From the NCBI GenBank assembly GCA_007121175.1, contig SKMG01000389.1, forward strand, positions 1 through 13,499: a DNA stretch of 13,499 bases. The letters run 5' to 3'. Origin of the DNA: Trueperaceae bacterium. Lineage in GTDB: Bacteria; Deinococcota; Deinococci; Deinococcales; Trueperaceae. Position numbers and translations under genes: made by a program. Positions 1-7,025 of this stretch are shown here, in pieces (positions within the stretch are counted from its first letter, which is position 1; every line of letters starts with the position of its first letter). Under the pieces are notes generated by a model, which saw only the letters and a program-made list of their open reading frames with translations, was not told the DNA's origin and ran no database searches.

Positions 1-479
1 CGATCCACGCGGTGGTGGTGCCGAACTACCTCACCATGAACTCGCTCGGCTTGCTCGACACGCGCGTCGCGATGATGCTCCCGTTCTGGGCCAGCGGTTA
101 CGCCGTGTTCCTGCTCCGGCAAGCCTTCCGGCAAGTGCCACGCGACTTCGAGGACTCGGCGGTGATCGATGGCTGCAGCGGGCCACGTTTCCTCTGGCAT
201 GTGCTGCTCCCGCTCGCGAATCCGACCGTGATCGCCTTCTCCATGATCAGCATCGTCACGCACTGGAACGACTTCCTCTGGCCGCTCATCGTCACCGACA
301 CGCCCGCGGTCCGCACGCTGACGATCGGCCTGGCGATGTTCGTCCAGCAGGAGAGCGGGGCTGACTGGCCAGTGCTGATGGCGGGCACGGTGTTCGTGAC
401 GCTGCCGCTGCTGATCATGTTCCTCGTGTTCCAACGCAAGTTCATCGAGAGCTTCATGTTCGCCGGGCTCAAGGGCTGA
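1..479 (+). CDS. Sugar ABC transporter permease, C-terminal part (5' end outside window)
   Basis: Inner-membrane permease subunit of a carbohydrate ABC importer of the MalG/UgpE/AraQ type (family knowledge). The reading frame is open from base 3, so the N-terminus lies to the left of the window and 158 codons are visible. The cytoplasmic EAA loop that docks the ATPase is recognisable as EDSAVIDG followed by FLWHVLLPLANP. Hydrophobic membrane segments flank it, and the protein ends in the usual FAGLKG-type tail of this subfamily (FMFAGLKG). The sugar cannot be told from this fragment. Its binding protein and partner permease would be expected just upstream. A 151-bp gap separates it from the lipid genes, so it probably closes its own operon. 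Confidence 0.9.
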   Translation, partial: IHAVVVPNYLTMNSLGLLDTRVAMMLPFWASGYAVFLLRQAFRQVPRDFEDSAVIDGCSGPRFLWHVLLPLANPTVIAFSMISIVTHWNDFLWPLIVTDTPAVRTLTIGLAMFVQQESGADWPVLMAGTVFVTLPLLIMFLVFQRKFIESFMFAGLKG

Positions 480-630
480 CGCCGGCGGCAGGAGCCTGGC
501 GGCGGCGTCCTGAGAGCGGTGGTAGCGAAAGCGAGCGTGGGTGTGTCGGCCAATCATTGCGCCGCAGGCGGTGCGCCGGCGCGCGCGTCCCAGAGCCCAA
601 CCCGGATGGGCGCGGCGCCGAAGGCGTGCT
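480..630. other. Intergenic gap between permease and spt-like gene
   Basis: 151 bp with no convincing gene. It holds only short imperfect inverted repeats (for example CAGGA at 489-493 with TCCTG at 508-512, and GCCCA at 595-599 with TGGGC at 607-611). I see no good -35/-10 pair. The promoter of the lipid operon should lie here but cannot be placed from sequence alone. Confidence 0.5.
620..624 (+). promoter_or_regulatory. Ribosome binding site deciding the spt-like start
   Basis: GAAGG with 6 nt before the ATG at 631. The upstream in-frame ATG at 541 would add an Arg-rich, non-conserved leader. The later ATG at 694 has no Shine-Dalgarno match at a workable distance. The site therefore favours 631. 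Confidence 0.6.
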
Positions 631-1938
631 ATGGTCACGCAGAACTCGGCGCACGGGGAGGGGCTCCTGTCACACACGGTCGACACGCTCACGATGGGCC
701 AACAGCCGGTCGAAGCCTCCGAACCCGAACGGACGCCCAACCGGCCTGAGCGCGACGTCTTCGCCAAGGCGTACCGGTACACGCGGGCGGAGGAGGCCAC
801 CGCCCTCGGGCTCCATCCCTACTTCCGTGCGATCGCCGCTCAAGACGGCGGCGTGGTGACGGTCGACGGGCGCGAGATGATCATCACCGGGTCGAACGAC
901 TACCTCGGTCTGACCCAAGATCCTCGACTCAAGCGCGCTGCCAGGGCCGCGCTCGACGACTTCGGCACTTCGTGCACGGGCTCGCGTTTCCTGACCGGCA
1001 CGCTGACACTCCACGAAGAGCTCGAGCTGCGCCTCGCCGCATTCATGCGCAAACCGGCTGCCTTGACCTTCAGCGCCGGTTTCTTGGGATCGCTCTCGGT
1101 CGTCGCGGCGATCGCCGGCCGCCACGACATCCTCTACTACGACCGCGAGAACCACGCCTCGCTGGTCGACGGCGCGCGGCTCTCCTTCGCGACCCTGCGC
1201 AAGTTCGAGCACGGCGACATGGACGACCTAGAGCGGCACCTCGCCCGCGACGCCTCCCGCGGCGGCGGGCGCCTGATCGTCACTGACGGCGTGTTCTCGA
1301 TGAGCGGGCACATCGCCAAGCTACCCGAGATCGTCGCCCTCGCGCGCCGCTACGGGGCGCGGGTGATGGTCGACGACGCCCACGCCTCGGGCGTCCTCGG
1401 CCCGACCGGCCGTGGAACCGCCGAGCACTTCGGCCTCGAAGCGGAGGTCGATCTGATCCTCGGCACCTTCTCGAAGTCCTTCGCATCGGTCGGTGGGTTC
1501 ATCGCGGGCGAGGCCAAGGTCGTCAACTGGATCAAGCACATGGCGCGGCCGTTCATCTTCACCGCCGCGCTGCCCGCCATGCAGATGGCCGCAGTGCTCG
1601 AGGCGCTCGAGATCATGGACGCCGAGCCGTGGCACCGGGAACGGCTCTGGGACAACGTCGGCCTGCTGCACGGCGGTCTTGCGGCACTCGGCTTCGACAC
1701 GCTCGGCACCGAGAGCCCGATCGTGCCCATCCTCATCGGGCCCGACGACCTCGCGATGGCCTTCTGGCGCTCAGCCTGGGATGCCGGCGTGTTCACCACG
1801 CCGGCCCTGCCGCCGAGCGTGCCCGCCGGACGGGCCATCGTGCGCACCAGCGTCAACGCCAACCACACGCGTGAGCAGCTCGAGCGGCTGTTGGAGGTGT
1901 TCGCCGTGGCCGGCCGGGGCCTCGGAGTGATCGCATGA
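631..1938 (+). CDS. spt: Serine palmitoyltransferase-type alpha-oxoamine synthase (PLP enzyme)
   Basis: Predicted to condense an amino acid, most likely L-serine, with a long-chain acyl thioester, giving a 3-keto long-chain base in the cytoplasm; this is the first step of sphingolipid synthesis. The 435-aa protein is a fold-type I PLP enzyme of the AOS family. Visible landmarks: GSNDYLGL (87-94), TGSRFLTGTLTLHEELE (116-132), stacking His175 in ENHASLVDG, DGVFSMSG (219-226), Asp249 and His251 in DDAHASGVLG, and Schiff-base Lys282 in GTFSKSFASVGGF. That last motif resembles SPT-like members more than BioF or KBL (from memory, no alignment). Residues 1-40 are a non-conserved extension; an ATG at 694 would give 414 aa, close to the usual SPT length. 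No biotin or threonine genes are nearby, and the next two genes fit ceramide synthesis. Biotin synthase or another AOS activity is not excluded. Confidence 0.8.
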   Translation: MVTQNSAHGEGLLSHTVDTLTMGQQPVEASEPERTPNRPERDVFAKAYRYTRAEEATALGLHPYFRAIAAQDGGVVTVDGREMIITGSNDYLGLTQDPRLKRAARAALDDFGTSCTGSRFLTGTLTLHEELELRLAAFMRKPAALTFSAGFLGSLSVVAAIAGRHDILYYDRENHASLVDGARLSFATLRKFEHGDMDDLERHLARDASRGGGRLIVTDGVFSMSGHIAKLPEIVALARRYGARVMVDDAHASGVLGPTGRGTAEHFGLEAEVDLILGTFSKSFASVGGFIAGEAKVVNWIKHMARPFIFTAALPAMQMAAVLEALEIMDAEPWHRERLWDNVGLLHGGLAALGFDTLGTESPIVPILIGPDDLAMAFWRSAWDAGVFTTPALPPSVPAGRAIVRTSVNANHTREQLERLLEVFAVAGRGLGVIA

Positions 1939-1964
1939 ACGCCCACTTGCGAGGGCGCGCATGA
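1935..1964 (+). CDS. Nine-codon mini-ORF bridging spt-like and acyltransferase genes
   Basis: ATG at 1935 overlaps the TGA of the spt-like gene (ATGA). The frame runs nine codons (MNAHLRGRA) and stops at TGA 1962-1964, which overlaps the ATG of the next gene at 1961 (again ATGA). Both overlaps are seen directly. Whether it is translated, for example to couple the two genes, is inference. It could be chance. Confidence 0.25.
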   Translation: MNAHLRGRA

Positions 1965-3172
1965 GCGCCGGCCGGGCGGTGCAGCCGAGACCGCGGGGCA
2001 CCGCGCCGCGGCGGAAGAGCTCGGCGCTCGCCGCAGCGCACTCCACGCACCCGGCGGCGGGGACCGTCGAGGTGAGGGCGGTCACTCGCCGCAGCGACCT
2101 TCGCAGCTTCATCGAGTACCCTTTCACACGCTATCGGCACGATCCGTACTGGGTCGCGCCGCTGCTCATCAACGAGTGGCAGCGCTTCGACCCGAAGAAG
2201 AACCCGTTCTTGCAGCACGCCCGTATCGAGCCTTTCCTGGCCGAGCGCGACGGCCGCGTGGTGGGGCGCATCGCCGCGATCGACGACGACCACCACAACG
2301 CCACGCACCGCGACGACCTCGCTTTCTTCGGTTTCTTCGAGGCCGCCGACCAGCAGGCGGCGCATGCGCTCCTGGCCGCCGTGGAGTCGTGGGCCAGAAG
2401 CCTCGGACGCGCCTTGCTGCGAGGTCCGGCCAACCCCAGCATGAACGACGGCTCGGGCTTCCAGATCGACGCGTTCGACACCGTGCCGTTCGTGATGATG
2501 CCCTACAACCCGCCCGACTACCCGCGCTACGTCGAAGCCGCGGGCTACGGCAAGGTCAAGGACCTCTACGCCTGGCACTTCGAGGACGCGCCAGACCTCG
2601 CTCTCAGGATCATCCGGCTCGCCGAACGCGTCGAGCGCCGCTATCGACCCACCGTCCGGCCCCTCGACCCGAAGCACTTCGAGCGCGACCTCGGCCTGCT
2701 CAAGCGCATCTACGCCGAAGCCTGGCAGGACAACTGGGGTTTCGTCCGGTACACCGATGCCGAGTTCGACCACTTGGCGTCGGAGCTCAAGCTCATCATC
2801 GATCCCGAGATCAACCTGTTCATCGAGCTCGGCGGCGAGGTCGCCGGCGTCGCGATCAACCTGCCCGACATCAACCAGGCCCTCCAGAAGGTCCGCGGCC
2901 GGCTCCTGCCCTTCGGCATCTTCACCCTGCTCAACCGGCGCCGGCACATCGACCGGACCCGCCTGCCGATTCTCGGCATCCTGCCGCCGTACCGCATGAA
3001 GGGCCTCGAGCTGGTGCTGATCAAGGAGTCGCTGCTCCGCTGGAGGGCGCGCGGTTACCGCAGCTGCGAGTGCTCGTGGGTGCTCGAGGACAACGAGGCG
3101 ATCAACGCCGGCATCCGTGCCACCGGCGGCCGGCTCTACAAGACCTATCGGCTCTACCAGAAGCCGCTCTAG
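1961..3172 (+). CDS. bcerS: Large GNAT-fold acyltransferase, probable bacterial ceramide synthase
   Basis: Probable N-acyltransferase that would put a fatty acyl chain on the amine of the 3-keto base made by the preceding gene. The protein is 403 aa. Residues 1-34 are an Ala/Arg/Pro-rich non-conserved leader and the conserved core starts near VEVRAV (36-41). Family-like blocks are DPYWVAPLL (61-69), DPKKNPF (77-83), GRVVGRIAAIDDDHHN (98-113), FFGFFEA (122-128), GPANPSMND (155-163), MMPYNPPDYP (179-188), and a C-terminal GNAT-like region with LPPYRMKGLE (341-350) and VLEDNEAINAGIRATGG (374-390). This matches my memory of the large uncharacterised GNAT family to which the Caulobacter ceramide synthase was assigned. 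GAGGG at 1951-1955 serves the ATG; GTG at 2072 is a possible shorter start. The one-nt gap to the next gene shows an operon. The exact substrate is inferred from the neighbours. Confidence 0.7.
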   Translation: MSAGRAVQPRPRGTAPRRKSSALAAAHSTHPAAGTVEVRAVTRRSDLRSFIEYPFTRYRHDPYWVAPLLINEWQRFDPKKNPFLQHARIEPFLAERDGRVVGRIAAIDDDHHNATHRDDLAFFGFFEAADQQAAHALLAAVESWARSLGRALLRGPANPSMNDGSGFQIDAFDTVPFVMMPYNPPDYPRYVEAAGYGKVKDLYAWHFEDAPDLALRIIRLAERVERRYRPTVRPLDPKHFERDLGLLKRIYAEAWQDNWGFVRYTDAEFDHLASELKLIIDPEINLFIELGGEVAGVAINLPDINQALQKVRGRLLPFGIFTLLNRRRHIDRTRLPILGILPPYRMKGLELVLIKESLLRWRARGYRSCECSWVLEDNEAINAGIRATGGRLYKTYRLYQKPL

Positions 3173-3173
3173 G

Positions 3174-4112
3174 GTGCTCGTCCTGGTCACCGGCGCCACC
3201 GGCTTCGTGGGCAGCCACGTGGCCGAGGCGCTCGTCGCACGCGGCTTCGATGTCGCTGCGACCGTGCGGCCGACGAGCGACCAGCGCTGGCTGGTGGGCC
3301 TGCCCCTTACGAGGCGGCAGCTCGACTTCGGCGCACCCGAGCGGCTCGCGCAGGCGCTCGACGGCGTCGAGGCGCTCGTCCACGTCGCCGGCATCACCCG
3401 CGCGAGGCGTGACGCGGACTACCGGAGCGTCAACGCCGACGGCACGCGCGCCGTGCTGCAGGCCGCGGCGGCAGCAGGCGTGAAGCGCTGCGTCCTGATC
3501 TCGTCGATGGCGGCTCGTGGGCCCGACGGTGCACAGGGGCCGCAGAGCCCATACGGACACTCGAAACTGGCGGCCGAGCACGTCGCCGCGAGCTTCGAAG
3601 GCAGGCTTGCGATCGACGTGCTACGGGTCGCCGGGGTGTACGGTCCGCGCGACACCGACCTGCTGCCGCTGTTCCGCTTGGCTCGCAGCGGAGCGCTGCT
3701 CCTGCCGCCGCGCGCGGGCCGGCTGCAGCCGGTGTTCGCCGCCGACGTGGCCGAGCTCGTCACCGGACTGATCGAGCGCCGCCTAGGCTTCGGACCCTGG
3801 CCGGTGGCCGAAGCGCGCTCCTACGGCTGGGACGAGCTGGCCGAGCTGCTCAGCGCGGCGCTCGGCCGTCGGGTGCGCTCGCTGCACGCGCCGCGAGCGG
3901 TCTTCCTGGCCGCCGCCGGTGCCTCCGAGGGGGTCGCGGCGCTGCTCGGCAGCGCACCGACGCTCGACCGCCGGCGGGCGCTCGACATCACCGACAGCTA
4001 CACCTGCGACGTCTCGGCGACCGAGTCGGCGTCGGGTTGGTGTGCCCGCACCGGGCTGGCGGAGGGACTCGAGCGCACCGTGCGCTGGTACCGCGAGCGC
4101 GGCTGGCTCTAG
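3174..4112 (+). CDS. cerR: NAD(P)-dependent epimerase/dehydratase-family reductase, probable ceramide reductase
   Basis: Extended short-chain dehydrogenase/reductase. In this context it probably reduces the 3-keto group of the acylated long-chain base to give a ceramide, as proposed for CerR in Caulobacter. The GTG start one nt after the previous stop gives 312 aa and places the Rossmann motif [10 protein letters not shown] at residues 6-15, the normal N-terminal position. An earlier in-frame ATG at 3117 would only add a translation of the upstream gene's end. Catalytic features: Ser110/Ser111 in [10 protein letters not shown] and Y127-x3-K131 in [19 protein letters not shown] (151-162) is the usual substrate-loop block of this family. 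Its stop overlaps that of the converging isomerase gene. A sugar or steroid-type epimerase function is possible by sequence alone; the operon position is the argument for ceramide. Confidence 0.72.
   Translation: MLVLVTGATGFVGSHVAEALVARGFDVAATVRPTSDQRWLVGLPLTRRQLDFGAPERLAQALDGVEALVHVAGITRARRDADYRSVNADGTRAVLQAAAAAGVKRCVLISSMAARGPDGAQGPQSPYGHSKLAAEHVAASFEGRLAIDVLRVAGVYGPRDTDLLPLFRLARSGALLLPPRAGRLQPVFAADVAELVTGLIERRLGFGPWPVAEARSYGWDELAELLSAALGRRVRSLHAPRAVFLAAAGASEGVAALLGSAPTLDRRRALDITDSYTCDVSATESASGWCARTGLAEGLERTVRWYRERGWL
4109..4112. other. Overlapping convergent stop codons (CTAG)
   Basis: The palindrome CTAG holds TAG of the plus-strand reductase gene (4110-4112) and TAG of the minus-strand isomerase gene (4109-4111). 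No bases are left between the two genes for a separate terminator. Confidence 0.95.
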
Positions 4113-5734
4113 CCGCTGCCGATCGCCACCTCGCCGCACAGGTGCACGCTCACCCCCAGTTCCGCGAACGCTGCGGCCTTGGCTCCAAGGGCGCGGTCGG
4201 CATCGCCGGCCGACGGGGCGTACGCGACCTGGACGTGATTCGCCTGGTGCCGCGCCATCATCGCATCGCGGCTCACGCCGTGCAGCACCGCGTGCATGAT
4301 CGGCCACTCGGGCGTGGTGGCGTCGCGGCGCCGGCGCGTCTCCTGGTCGGGCAGTGCCACAGCGCTGCCGCGGCCGAGATCGAGGTGGAGCGCTCCGCCC
4401 TCGACGAACGCCCGCGACCAGACGAACTCACCGGGCCTGCACACGCCGGCGAGGGTGCTGCCGCCGAGCGGGAAGTACATCGCGGGCTGCCGGTGACCCT
4501 CGGCGCCGGCGTAACCGCCCTGGAGGTGCGACGCGGGAACGGCGCCCGAGATCTCGAAGACCCACACGAAGTCGTCGAGACCCTCGCCGCGGTAGTGCTC
4601 GCCCCAGCGCAGGTCGTGCAGTGTCGTCGAGGGATCGAAACCGAGCTCGTGCCAGACGCGGTTCGTCACCAGGGCGTCGAGCGCGGCGCCCTCGTCGACC
4701 TCGTTGAAGTGCGGCAGCGCCCGACCGGGGTACAGCTCGCGCGTGCCCTCGGCGTCGAACACCGGCGGCCGGTTGGGATCGTTGAGCAGCCCTTCGACCA
4801 AGTCGCTCGCGGGCGCCATGTCCTTGAGGCCCTGCTGGTACTGGATGCCGATCGCGTCGCAGCCGAAGCGGTCGGCGATGCGCAGCGCCGCGACGTACAT
4901 CCGGCACTGCTCGAGCACCTGCGCGTCGGTGAGCTCGCTCGACTCGTCGCTGCCGGTGAAGAAGGTCATGCCGGCGTCATCGAGCCAGGCGCGCACGGCC
5001 AGCGCGTCGGCGTCCGCGACGGTGCGCATCTCCGCGACCAGCGCCGACTGGCTCAGGCGCTCCTTGTAGATGCCGAGCGCATTGAGCAGCTCGTCGTCGA
5101 TGATGGCGTTGTACATGCCCATGCAGCCCTCGTCGAAGACCCCCAGGATCGCCTTGTCGCGATCCAAGCCGGCGGCGAGGCGGCGCCCGAGCTCGCGCGC
5201 AGGGGCATCGAGGGCGTCCGGATCGAGCGGACGCACGTGGCTCAGGTCATGCCGCACGCTGCGGTGCGCGATCCACTCGCGCAGGCCGGCCAGGAACGCC
5301 TGATCGTCGAAGCGCTCGCTCCACAGGCGGCTGTAGGGGACCCCGGCCTTGGTCAGCGAGCCGCTCAGGTTCAGCATGCCGACCAGTCCCGGCCACTGTC
5401 CGCTCCAGTTCGCGACCAGCAGGATCGGCGCGCGGTGGCTCCGGAGGCCCGCGAGCAGGTGATGCGAGTACTGCCAGACAGCCACCGCCACCACCACCGG
5501 CTGATCGCGCGGGATCTGGGCAAACACGTCCATGCCCATCCGCTGGCTGGAGATGAAGCCGTGACCCTGGTCGACGTCGAGTGGGTGGGCACGCCGCAGC
5601 TCGACGCCCTCGGTCGCGAACGCCGCAGTGAGGTCGCGCTCCATCGCCGATTGGGCCGGCCAACCGGCGCGGTTGGCAGCGACGCGCAGGTCGCCGCTGG
5701 CGACGAGGAGGGCCTGTCGGATCGGACGTTCCAT
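4109..5734 (-). CDS. L-fucose/L-arabinose isomerase-like protein
   Basis: Cytoplasmic protein of the FucI/AraA-type isomerase family, which interconverts aldoses and ketoses with a divalent metal. The chosen start gives 541 aa; GAAGGG lies 8 nt upstream, and an ATG 15 codons earlier lacks such a site. Visible blocks: [10 protein letters not shown] (201-210) with candidate metal ligand Glu202, [14 protein letters not shown] (292-305), [13 protein letters not shown] (344-356), and NHVQVAYA near the C-terminus with His500 in the place of the family's C-terminal metal His. The 541-aa length is slightly below that of E. coli FucI (about 590). No kinase or aldolase of the classical fucose pathway is adjacent; instead a DapA-type lyase is divergently transcribed. 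The substrate may therefore not be fucose, and some relatives are uncharacterised. Metal-ligand assignments are by pattern only. Confidence 0.72.
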   Translation of the reverse strand: MERPIRQALLVASGDLRVAANRAGWPAQSAMERDLTAAFATEGVELRRAHPLDVDQGHGFISSQRMGMDVFAQIPRDQPVVVAVAVWQYSHHLLAGLRSHRAPILLVANWSGQWPGLVGMLNLSGSLTKAGVPYSRLWSERFDDQAFLAGLREWIAHRSVRHDLSHVRPLDPDALDAPARELGRRLAAGLDRDKAILGVFDEGCMGMYNAIIDDELLNALGIYKERLSQSALVAEMRTVADADALAVRAWLDDAGMTFFTGSDESSELTDAQVLEQCRMYVAALRIADRFGCDAIGIQYQQGLKDMAPASDLVEGLLNDPNRPPVFDAEGTRELYPGRALPHFNEVDEGAALDALVTNRVWHELGFDPSTTLHDLRWGEHYRGEGLDDFVWVFEISGAVPASHLQGGYAGAEGHRQPAMYFPLGGSTLAGVCRPGEFVWSRAFVEGGALHLDLGRGSAVALPDQETRRRRDATTPEWPIMHAVLHGVSRDAMMARHQANHVQVAYAPSAGDADRALGAKAAAFAELGVSVHLCGEVAIGSG

Positions 5735-5742
5735 CGCTACAT

Positions 5743-5748
5743 CCCTTC
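5743..5748 (-). promoter_or_regulatory. Ribosome binding site of the isomerase-like gene
   Basis: GAAGGG on the minus strand, 8 nt before the ATG at 5734. It supports this start over the ATG 45 bp further upstream. Confidence 0.6.
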
Positions 5749-5774
5749 GTGTGCGCGCGCTGAAGCGCACGTCC

Positions 5775-5780
5775 AGCATA
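5775..5780 (-). promoter_or_regulatory. Possible -10 box for the isomerase-like gene
   Basis: TATGCT on the minus strand, about 40 bp upstream of the start codon. It matches four of six consensus bases. No -35 box is visible at 16-18 bp, so this is a weak call. Confidence 0.25.
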
Positions 5781-5795
5781 CGTCGCGCTCGCCGA

Positions 5796-5821
5796 CCGGC
5801 CGCCTAGCGCCTGGCGGCCGG
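5796..5821. repeat. Perfect 9-bp inverted repeat in divergent control region
   Basis: CCGGCCGCC at 5796-5804 and GGCGGCCGG at 5813-5821 form a perfect 9-bp stem with an 8-nt loop (TAGCGCCT). It has no T-run, lies between divergent genes and sits upstream of both starts. It may be an operator, a leader hairpin or an insulating structure. Its role is unknown. Confidence 0.5.
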
Positions 5822-5842
5822 CGACTCCCGCTCGGGCCTTCC

Positions 5843-5858
5843 TGTGGTACGGACCACA
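5843..5858. promoter_or_regulatory. Candidate operator, inverted repeat TGTGGT-N4-ACCACA
   Basis: Perfect 6-bp arms separated by ACGG, ending 6 bp before the TTGACA box of the plus-strand promoter candidate. The TGGT...ACCA core resembles sites of FadR-subfamily GntR regulators of sugar-acid catabolism (family knowledge). No regulator gene lies in the window, so the assignment is inferred. Confidence 0.45.
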
Positions 5859-5864
5859 CGCACC

Positions 5865-5894
5865 TTGACACCCTCGGCGGCCCAACGCGATGAT
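5865..5894 (+). promoter_or_regulatory. Candidate sigma70-type promoter for aldolase and transporter genes
   Basis: TTGACA (5865-5870) is a perfect -35 box. GATGAT (5889-5894) lies 18 bp further on and matches four of six -10 bases. Transcription would start near 5901, leaving a leader of about 65 nt before the ATG at 5967. Confidence 0.5.
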
Positions 5895-5953
5895 CGCTTG
5901 GTCAGCGCCATGGCGGAGTCCGAGCCGGTCGGGCTCGCTTCGTCGCGCCGACC

Positions 5954-5960
5954 GGGAGGG
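5954..5960 (+). promoter_or_regulatory. Ribosome binding site deciding the aldolase start
   Basis: GGGAGGG with 6 nt before ATG 5967. It rules against the longer in-frame starts at 5844 and 5910, which would add a non-conserved leader. Confidence 0.8.
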
Positions 5961-5966
5961 ACACCC

Positions 5967-6884
5967 ATGCGCATCCACGGTGTGGTCGCGCCACCACCGA
6001 CACCGCTCGATCGCGACGGCATCGAGCTCGACCTCGCGGCGATCCCCAGGGTCGTCGAGTACCTCGCGGCGGGCGGCGTCCACGGCGTCTTCGTGAACGG
6101 CACCACCGGCGAGGGCTCGCTGCTCACGGTCGACGAGCGTGAGCGCACCGCCGAAGCGTTCGCCGCCGCGGCGAGGGGCCGGCTCGCGATGATCGTCCAC
6201 GTCGGCGACGCCAGTACCAGCGTTGCGGTACGGCTGGCCAGGCACGCTTCCTCGGTCGGTGCAGACGGCGTTGCCGTGGTCGCCCCGTTCTACTTCGAGC
6301 ACGACCAGGAAGCCTTGGAGCGCCACGTGCGGGCGGTCGCCGAGGCGACCGCACTGCCGACCTTCCTGTACGACATCCCGGCCCGCACCACCAACAGCTT
6401 CGGTCTCGAGCTCACCCGCCGGCTCTACCGGGACGGGATCGTGGTCGGCTCCAAGGACTCGAGCGGTAACCTCCCGCGGATGCTGGACATGCTCGACCTA
6501 GGTGGGTTCCAACTCCTGACCGGCGCCGACTACCTGGCGCTCACGACCTTGCAGGCCGGGGCCTCGGGGCTCGTGACCGGTCCGGGCTGCGTCTTCCCCG
6601 AGCCGTTCGTGAGGCTGTGGGACAGCTTCGAGAGCGGCGACCTCGCCGAGGCTGCACGCTGGCAGCGTGCGGTGCTGATGACGACGCGGGTGCTCGCCTT
6701 CGGCGGCGATCTGCCACTGCTGAAGGCTGCTCTGGGACTCGTGGCCGGCGGCCTCGGCGGCCCCCGCATGCCGCATGCCGAGACGCCGCCGGAGCGGCTC
6801 CGAACGGTCGTTGGTCAACTCGCCGACATCGCCGAGAGCTTCGGCCTGCGCGAAGCGAGCGAACGCTTCGCAGGCCACCGTTGA
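5967..6884 (+). CDS. DapA/NanA-family aldolase or dehydratase (dihydrodipicolinate synthase superfamily)
   Basis: Class I lyase of the dihydrodipicolinate synthase/N-acetylneuraminate lyase superfamily: a TIM barrel using a Lys-pyruvate Schiff base, acting in the cytoplasm. The 305-aa length is normal for the family. Key residues: GTTGE at 45-49, Tyr135 in FLYDIPARTTN (DapA Tyr133 equivalent) and Schiff-base Lys163 in GSKDSSGNL. Position next to a carboxylate transporter and opposite a sugar isomerase suggests a catabolic role, such as cleaving or dehydrating a 2-keto-3-deoxy sugar acid, rather than lysine synthesis. No other lysine genes are visible. The true substrate cannot be read from the sequence. 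A strong inverted repeat is embedded in the last codons. Confidence 0.88.
   Translation: MRIHGVVAPPPTPLDRDGIELDLAAIPRVVEYLAAGGVHGVFVNGTTGEGSLLTVDERERTAEAFAAAARGRLAMIVHVGDASTSVAVRLARHASSVGADGVAVVAPFYFEHDQEALERHVRAVAEATALPTFLYDIPARTTNSFGLELTRRLYRDGIVVGSKDSSGNLPRMLDMLDLGGFQLLTGADYLALTTLQAGASGLVTGPGCVFPEPFVRLWDSFESGDLAEAARWQRAVLMTTRVLAFGGDLPLLKAALGLVAGGLGGPRMPHAETPPERLRTVVGQLADIAESFGLREASERFAGHR
6843..6876 (+). terminator. Strong stem-loop inside the 3' end of the aldolase gene
   Basis: GGCCTGCG (6843-6850) plus AAGCG (6853-6857) pair with CGCTTCGCAGGCC (6864-6876), giving 13 pairs with a 2-nt bulge and a 6-nt loop. It ends 5 nt before the stop codon. No T-run follows, so full termination is doubtful; attenuation or 3' protection is possible. 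Confidence 0.35.
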
Positions 6885-6903
6885 CCGTCCACTTCCCGGT
6901 CCG

Positions 6904-6929
6904 CCTTCGTCCGCGCGCGGACCCGAAGG
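6904..6929. repeat. Bulged inverted repeat between aldolase and tctC
   Basis: CCTTCG (6904-6909) and CGAAGG (6924-6929) flank the self-complementary TCCGCGCGCGGA (6910-6921), with CC (6922-6923) unpaired. It could be an operator, or a GC-only terminator that lowers read-through into the transporter genes. No T-run is present. Confidence 0.4.
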
Positions 6930-6974
6930 GGGGTGATCGTACCGACCTGCCGTCGCCCTGAACCACCGTTGGCT

Positions 6975-6995
6975 CCGGCCGCCCCCGGCGGCTGG
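6975..6995 (+). other. Leader stem-loop upstream of tctC
   Basis: GCCGCC (6978-6983) and GGCGGC (6987-6992) form a 6-bp stem around CCC, extended to 9 pairs through one G-U pair. It lies 15 nt before the AGGAGG site of tctC. It may stabilise the 5' end of the transporter message (inference). Confidence 0.35.
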
Positions 6996-7025
6996 CTGAC
7001 CTACTCTCACAGGAGGACTCAACGC

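Noticed and set aside
631..1938. Assignment as biotin-pathway BioF or threonine-pathway KBL
   Set aside because: The Lys motif GTFSKSFASVGGF and the two following genes fit an SPT-type enzyme better, and no biotin or threonine genes are adjacent. It remains possible, since the families are close.
1853..3397. A 514-codon minus-strand open frame opposite the acyltransferase gene
   Set aside because: It covers parts of three plus-strand genes with conserved motifs and shows only composition-driven sequence.
4037..5893. A 618-codon plus-strand open frame opposite the isomerase-like gene
   Set aside because: It overlaps the end of the reductase gene, has low-complexity composition and no recognisable motif. 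The minus strand carries a protein with family blocks and a ribosome site.
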